Assembly (NCBI GenBank): GCA_017882555.1
Contig: JADGPH010000181.1
Location: 1-6,718, forward strand
Length of the DNA: 6,718 bases
Reading direction: 5' to 3'
Origin: Thermoleophilia bacterium
GTDB lineage: Bacteria; Actinomycetota; Thermoleophilia; Miltoncostaeales; Miltoncostaeaceae
Below, one piece after another: positions 1 to 6,718 of this stretch. Both the position numbers and the translations under genes were made by a program. Every line of letters begins with the position of its first letter. Position 1 is the first letter of the stretch. Under the pieces are notes generated by a model. That model did no database searches. It was not told where the DNA came from and saw only the letters and a program-made list of their open reading frames with translations.

Positions 1-3230
<3,230 letters not shown>

Positions 3231-3234
<4 letters not shown>

Positions 3235-5168
3235 GCGCGCGCGCCGACGACCCCACGCCGATCGGGCACTCCCGGTCGTCGATCACCGATGCAGACATCT
3301 ATCTGTTTGCCGAGGGGCGCCACCTGCGCCTGGCGGACATGCTGGGCGCCCACCCGACACCCGACGGCTCAGCGACCCACTTCGCCGTCTGGGCACCCAA
3401 TGCGCAGCAGGTCAGCGTACTTGGCGAGCTCAACGGATGGACGGCCGGACAACACACCCTGCATCCCCGCGGGTCATCCGGGATCTGGGAGGGCCTGATC
3501 CGAGGCATGACCACGGGTGCCGCGTACAAGTTCCACATCGCAAGCCACGCGAACGGATACACGGTCGAGAAGGCCGACCCGATGGCGCTTCGGTCCGAGA
3601 CCCCGCCGCGGACCGCCTCGATCGTCTCGGACCTCGACTACTCGTGGGGCGACGCGCACTGGATGGCCCGCCGCGGCGCAGCGAGCGCCCTCGCGGCCCC
3701 GGTCGCCGTCTATGAGGTTCATCTCGGCTCATGGCGCCGGGTCCCCGGTGAACAGGACCGGCCGCTGACCTATCGGGAGATCGCCCCGCTGCTGGCCGAA
3801 CATGTCCAGCGACTCGGGTTCACTCACATCGAACTCCTCCCGGTGACCGAGCACCCCTTCTACGGTTCATGGGGGTATCAGACCACCGGGTACTTTGCGC
3901 CAACCGCGCGCTACGGCACCCCCCAGGACTTCATGGCGATGATCGACACATTCCATCAGGCCGGGATCGGTGTGATCCTGGACTGGGTGCCAGCGCACTT
4001 TCCGTCCGACCAGCACGGGCTCGGCTATTTCGACGGCACGCACCTGTACGAGCACGCGGACCCGCGCGAGGGCGAGCACCCGGATTGGGGATCCCTGATC
4101 TTCAATTTCGGCCGACACGAAGTACGCAGCTTTCTGCTGTCCAGTGCGCTCTTTTGGCTCGAGCGGTATCACCTCGACGGCATCCGCGTCGATGCGGTGG
4201 CGTCGATGCTCTACCGCGACTATTCGCGCGAGGGCGGCGCCTGGATTCCGAACATGTACGGCGGACGCGAGAACCTCGAGGCGATCAGCTTCCTGCGCGA
4301 GTTCAACGAGGACGTCTATCGCCTGCATCCCGATGTCCAGACCTACGCCGAGGAATCGACCGCCTGGCCGATGGTGTCGCGGCCGACATATCTCGGCGGG
4401 CTCGGCTTCGGCTACAAGTGGGACATGGGGTGGATGCACGACACGCTTCAGTACATGCACCGGGACCCGATCCACCGTCGCCATCACCACGGTGAGCTGA
4501 CCTTCCGGGCGATCTACGCCTACAACGAGAACTTTGTCTTGCCGCTCTCGCACGACGAAGTCGTGCACGGCAAGGGGTCACTGCTCGACGGCATGCCCGG
4601 TGATCTCTGGCAGAAGTTTGCCAACCTGCGTGCGCTCTATGCCTACCAGTTCACGCTGCCGGGCAAGAAGCTGCTGTTCATGGGCGACGAGTTCGGCCAG
4701 TGGCGCGAATGGCACCACGAGCGCAGCCTGGATTGGCATCTTCGCGACGACCCCGCACACTCGGGGCTCGAGCGCTGCGTATCCGACCTCGCCCATCTGT
4801 ATCGCGAGTTGCCCGCGCTCCATACCCGCGACTGCGTTTCCGACGGCTTCGAATGGGTCGAGGCATACAACGCCGAACAGAGCATCGTCGCCTTCCTGCG
4901 GCGTGGGCCCGACGGCGAGATGGCATTGGTCGTGATCAACTTCACGCCGGTCCCATGGAGCCAGCACCGCGTCGGGGTCGAGTACCCCGGGCGCTGGGAC
5001 GAGCGATTCAACAGCGATGCCACCCTCTACGGCGGCAGCGGCCGTGGGAATCTGGGCGCGATCGAGTCCGTTCCCGTACCCAGCCACGGCCGACCGCATT
5101 CGCTGGTAGTCAGTGTGCCACCACTCGGCGCGCTCGTGCTCGTGCCGGGCTCCGCGCCCGGGGCCTGA
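3231..5168 (+). CDS. glgB: 1,4-alpha-glucan branching enzyme GlgB (GH13_9, short form)
   Basis: This 645-residue protein cuts alpha-1,4-glucan and rejoins the piece as an alpha-1,6 branch, the last step of glycogen synthesis. From the start: a short tail; YLFAEGRHLRLADMLGAH (residues 24-41); a single CBM48 module to about residue 125, including FAVWAPNA and GELNGW; the branching-enzyme motif YEVHLGSWRR (161-170); a GH13 barrel; and a C-terminal beta domain. Catalytic residues are present: D321 in GIRVDAVASM, E374 in YAEEST and D442 in LSHDEVVHGKG. The protein is about 80 residues shorter than E. coli GlgB because the extra N-terminal N1 domain is absent, a recognised natural form. The ATG at 3231 was chosen because it overlaps the treS stop as ATGA and places the family's N-terminal motif correctly; the frame is open further upstream but carries no family sequence. 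No strong Shine-Dalgarno is visible, so translational coupling to treS is likely. Confidence 0.97.
5145..5161 (+). other. GC hairpin just before the glgB stop / malQ start
   Basis: CCGGGC (5145-5150) and GCCCGG (5156-5161) pair perfectly in six G-C pairs around the loop TCCGC. The hairpin ends four bases before the glgB TGA and seven before the malQ GTG, where a ribosome-binding site for malQ would lie. No T tract follows, so it is not a standard intrinsic terminator. A coupling or initiation-modulating role is inference; in this base composition it may be chance. Confidence 0.4.
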
Positions 5169-6404
5169 GTGCCCAATCGACGCGCGTCAGGAGTCCTGCT
5201 GCACGTCACTTCGCTGCCCGGCGGGCGGCTCGGCGATGCGGCGTACCGCTTTGTGGATTGGCTCGTGGCCGCCAGGCAGTCATGGTGGCAGGTGCTCCCG
5301 CTCAACCCGCCGGATGCCCACGGCTCACCGTATTCGAGTCCGTCGGCCTTCGCCGCGTGGCCGGGGCTACTGGCGGACCCCGACGCCGCCGTCACGCGAC
5401 GCGAAATCGACCGCTTTCGCAGCGACAACGCGGACTGGGCCGACGCCTGGGAGGACTACGCCGGCGCGGGCGCGCTCGCAGGCCAGGTCCGGTTCGAGCG
5501 CGAGTGGTCAGCGCTCCGGCACTACGCGGCCGCACGAGGCGTACGGATCATCGGCGATCTGCCGCTTTTCGTTGCCCCTGACAGCGCGGATCACCTCCAG
5601 CACCCGGAGCTGTTTCGGACCGGAGTGGTCGCGGGAGTACCGCCGGACAAGCTGAATGCCGACGGGCAGCGCTGGGGAAATCCGGTCTACGACTGGTCTG
5701 CGATGCGGCACAATGGCTACGCGTGGTGGGTCGCGCGCCTACGGCGCGTGTCGGCACTGTACGACCTTGTCCGGATCGACCACTTCCGGGGCTTTGTCGC
5801 GGGTTGGGAGATCCCCGTGACAGCGACCAGGCCCACCGCGGGCCACTGGCACCGCGGACCCGGACACGCACTCTTTGATGCGCTGCGCGCCCAGCTCGGG
5901 CCGCTCCCGGTGATCGCCGAGGATCTCGGCAGGATCACACCCGCCGTGGTGCGACTCCGCAACGACCTCGGGTTTCCCGGAATGGTGGTGCTGCTGTGGG
6001 CGTTTGCCCGAGGGCCACACAACCCGTATGCGTTGGCTCACCACCCCGTGAACTCCGTCGTCTACACGGGCACCCACGACACTCCCACAATGGCCGAGTG
6101 GTGGGCAACACTTGCCACCGACGCCGAGCGCGCCGACGTCGGCCGAGAGACCGCGCTGCGGGGTATCAGCGACCCCGAACCTCACTGGCGGCTGGTGCGG
6201 CTCGCGCTCGCCTCGCGCGCACGGATCGCGATCCTCCCAATGCAGGATCTCCTGGGTCTGGGAGCCGAAGCTCGCATGAATCGCCCCGGCACCGAATCGG
6301 GGAATTGGAGATGGCAACTAGACCCGGACGCGCTTGGCCCGGAGGTCTCCGAGCGCCTACGGATGGTCACCGAAACCGCGGGTCGCGTGCCCGCGATCAT
6401 CTGA
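5169..6404 (+). CDS. malQ: Compact 4-alpha-glucanotransferase (amylomaltase, GH77)
   Basis: This 411-residue protein transfers alpha-1,4-glucan segments between maltodextrins (disproportionation). GH77 hallmarks appear in order: RRASGVLLHVTSLPGG (residues 4-19), WWQVLPLNPP (39-48), SPYSSPSAFA (53-62), GVRIIGDLPLFVA (124-136), the substrate-loop segment GVPPDKLNADGQRWGNPVYDW (156-176, here broken by no indel), nucleophile D204 in VRIDHFRGF, acid/base E251 in VIAEDLG and D304 in YTGTHDTPT. The family is usually about 500 residues; about 85 are missing, nearly all between residues 65 and 115, where a helical insertion normally sits. Spacing of the catalytic residues (47 and 53) is normal, so it is probably active rather than decayed. 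The GTG at 5169 is the first codon after the glgB TGA and puts RASGVLLH at the usual distance from the N-terminus. It probably serves maltodextrin recycling beside the TreS/Pep2/GlgB branch. Its exact glucan preference cannot be read from sequence. Confidence 0.93.
   Translation: MPNRRASGVLLHVTSLPGGRLGDAAYRFVDWLVAARQSWWQVLPLNPPDAHGSPYSSPSAFAAWPGLLADPDAAVTRREIDRFRSDNADWADAWEDYAGAGALAGQVRFEREWSALRHYAAARGVRIIGDLPLFVAPDSADHLQHPELFRTGVVAGVPPDKLNADGQRWGNPVYDWSAMRHNGYAWWVARLRRVSALYDLVRIDHFRGFVAGWEIPVTATRPTAGHWHRGPGHALFDALRAQLGPLPVIAEDLGRITPAVVRLRNDLGFPGMVVLLWAFARGPHNPYALAHHPVNSVVYTGTHDTPTMAEWWATLATDAERADVGRETALRGISDPEPHWRLVRLALASRARIAILPMQDLLGLGAEARMNRPGTESGNWRWQLDPDALGPEVSERLRMVTETAGRVPAII
6377..6398 (+). 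repeat. Inverted repeat A at the 3' end of malQ
   Basis: CGCGGG (6377-6382) and CCCGCG (6390-6395) form a six-pair stem around a seven-base loop, inside the last codons of malQ. The left part CGCGGGTCGC and right part CCCGCGATC recur exactly, 53 and 58 bases downstream respectively, in the inverted repeat around the tRNA-Ser -10 box. No T run follows it. Confidence 0.5.
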
Positions 6405-6415
6405 TCACCACAACA

Positions 6416-6445
6416 CTGACCATGTGCCGCGCGGGTCGCTACGAT
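6416..6445 (+). promoter_or_regulatory. Putative housekeeping sigma promoter for tRNA-Ser
   Basis: CTGACC (6416-6421) resembles a -35 box (4 of 6) and TACGAT (6440-6445) a -10 box (4 of 6), with an 18-base spacer. The predicted start near 6452 would leave a leader of about eight bases before the mature tRNA at 6460. Position and element quality fit a tRNA promoter in a GC-rich genome. The call is by eye only. Confidence 0.5.
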
Positions 6446-6456
6446 TACCCGCGATC
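6430..6456 (+). repeat. Inverted repeat B flanking the tRNA-Ser -10 box
   Basis: CGCGGGT (6430-6436) and ACCCGCG (6447-6453) are perfect seven-base complements separated by ten bases that contain TACGAT. The element shares CGCGGGTCGC and CCCGCGATC with the repeat at 6377-6398. It could be a protein-binding dyad over the promoter, a U-less terminator of the malQ transcript, or coincidence of GC-rich sequence. Confidence 0.5.
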
Positions 6457-6459
6457 CAC

Positions 6460-6549
6460 GGAGAGGTGGCCGAGAGGCTGAAGGCAGCCGCCTGCTAAGC
6501 GGTTATCGGGGGTCAACCTCGATCGCGGGTTCGAATCCCGCCCTCTCCG
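6460..6549 (+). tRNA. tRNA-Ser(GCT)
   Basis: This is a 90-base class II tRNA that decodes AGC and AGU. The acceptor stem GGAGAGG (6460-6466) pairs with CCTCTCC (6542-6548), with discriminator G6549. The anticodon stem GCCGC (6487-6491) pairs with GCGGT (6499-6503) around the loop CTGCTAA, giving anticodon GCT at 6494-6496. A long variable arm (ATCGGGG with CCTCGAT around GTCAA) is characteristic of tRNA-Ser. The T arm is GCGGG-TTCGAAT-CCCGC (6525-6541). The 3' CCA is not encoded, so a CCA-adding enzyme is needed. The gene lies 55 bases after malQ and 92 bases before the tRNA-Arg. Confidence 0.98.
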
Positions 6550-6585
6550 TTTCGCATGCCGCCGCACGGACAGGCAATCGCGATC

Positions 6586-6613
6586 TTGGTGGGATCCCGT
6601 TCCCTGGTATCCT
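6586..6613 (+). promoter_or_regulatory. Putative promoter for tRNA-Arg
   Basis: TTGGTG (6586-6591) and TATCCT (6608-6613) have a 16-base spacer. The predicted start near 6620 leaves about 22 bases of leader before the mature tRNA at 6642. A promoter here would let tRNA-Arg be transcribed separately from tRNA-Ser; co-transcription is also possible, as no clear terminator lies between them. Confidence 0.45.
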
Positions 6614-6618
6614 GCGCG

Positions 6619-6633
6619 TCCGGCGTGGCCGGA
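6619..6633 (+). other. Short hairpin in the tRNA-Arg leader
   Basis: TCCGGC (6619-6624) pairs with GCCGGA (6628-6633) around the three-base loop GTG. It would sit at the very 5' end of the precursor if transcription starts near 6620, eight bases before the mature tRNA. A role in RNase P processing or precursor stability is speculative. Confidence 0.35.
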
Positions 6634-6641
6634 AGAAGTGT

Positions 6642-6715
6642 GCGCCAGTAGCTCAGTCGGATAGAGCGTCGGTCTACGAAACCGAAGGTCACAGGTTCGA
6701 ATCCTGTCTGGCGCG
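6642..6715 (+). tRNA. tRNA-Arg(ACG)
   Basis: This is a 74-base class I tRNA. The acceptor stem GCGCCAG (6642-6648) pairs with CTGGCGC (6708-6714), with discriminator G6715. The D stem is GCTC (6651-6654) with GAGC (6664-6667). The anticodon stem TCGGT (6669-6673) pairs with ACCGA (6681-6685) around CTACGAA, giving anticodon ACG at 6676-6678. The T arm is ACAGG-TTCGAAT-CCTGT (6691-6707). A34 is expected to be deaminated to inosine by TadA so that one tRNA reads CGU, CGC and CGA. The CCA end is not encoded; the gene is complete and the window ends three bases later. Confidence 0.98.
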
Positions 6716-6718
6716 TTA

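Larger units (their letters stand above)
6405..6459 (+). other. malQ-tRNA-Ser intergenic gap
   Basis: This 55-base spacer contains a likely tRNA promoter and an inverted repeat around it, listed separately. No T-rich intrinsic terminator for the carbohydrate operon is visible; if the operon ends here, it must use Rho or a hairpin without a U tract. Confidence 0.6.

Noticed and set aside
3235..3244. Alternating GCGCGCGCGC tract, possible Z-DNA
   Set aside because: It is only ten bases and encodes the ordinary N-terminal Ser-Ala-Arg-Ala residues of GlgB; such runs are expected at this GC content.
3867..4568. Open frame of 233 codons on the minus strand inside glgB
   Set aside because: It is a mirror of GC-rich third-position bias in a well-supported gene; the translation is low-complexity with no recognisable domain.
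4700..5581. Open frame of 293 codons on the plus strand across the glgB-malQ junction
   Set aside because: It has the same shifted-frame composition and overlaps both GlgB and MalQ catalytic sequence.
5739..6317. Open frame of 192 codons on the minus strand inside malQ
   Set aside because: It lies opposite the catalytic half of GH77 and has no family motif or independent start signal.
5169..6404. malQ as a degraded pseudogene because it is short
   Set aside because: The frame is intact, catalytic residues and their spacing are normal, and the missing length is confined to one subdomain.
6395..6406. Palindrome GATCA-TC-TGATC over the malQ stop codon
   Set aside because: The five-base arms with a two-base centre are short and probably fortuitous; there is no further symmetry.
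6550..6585. Terminator after tRNA-Ser
   Set aside because: Only three T residues follow the next-to-last tRNA bases, and no stable stem precedes a T run.

Overview
The window is GC-rich (roughly two thirds G+C by eye) and densely coded on the + strand. It holds the end of a storage-carbohydrate operon, then two tRNA genes. High GC, tRNAs without an encoded CCA, a TreS-maltokinase fusion and Shine-Dalgarno-poor coupled starts would suit an actinobacterium-like organism, possibly a deep lineage. This placement is weak: fused TreS-maltokinase proteins and this kind of cluster also occur in Proteobacteria and Chloroflexota. I would not go below 'GC-rich bacterium, Actinomycetota favoured'.

Layout. 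Positions 1-3234 encode a trehalose synthase (TreS) fused to a maltokinase (Pep2/Mak); its N-terminus lies outside the window. Positions 3231-5168 encode the glycogen branching enzyme GlgB, whose ATG overlaps the treS stop (ATGA). Positions 5169-6404 encode an unusually short 4-alpha-glucanotransferase (MalQ), whose GTG directly follows the glgB TGA in the same frame. No internal promoter or gap is visible, so the three genes look like one translationally coupled unit whose promoter lies upstream of the window. After malQ come a plausible promoter and tRNA-Ser(GCT) at 6460-6549, then a second plausible promoter and tRNA-Arg(ACG) at 6642-6715.

How the genes work together. In the established GlgE pathway, TreS converts trehalose to maltose, maltokinase phosphorylates it to maltose 1-phosphate, GlgE polymerises that into alpha-1,4-glucan, and GlgB adds alpha-1,6 branches. 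Three of these four activities are here and two are on one polypeptide; glgE is not in the window and is predicted next door or elsewhere in the genome. MalQ would redistribute linear maltodextrins and could link the pathway to maltose or glycogen turnover.

No wholly new system is evident. The points most worth a second look are the compact MalQ, the in-frame TGA|GTG junction with a GC hairpin just before it, and a set of near-identical GCGGG/CCCGC inverted repeats spanning the malQ end, the tRNA-Ser promoter and the tRNA-Ser T arm.
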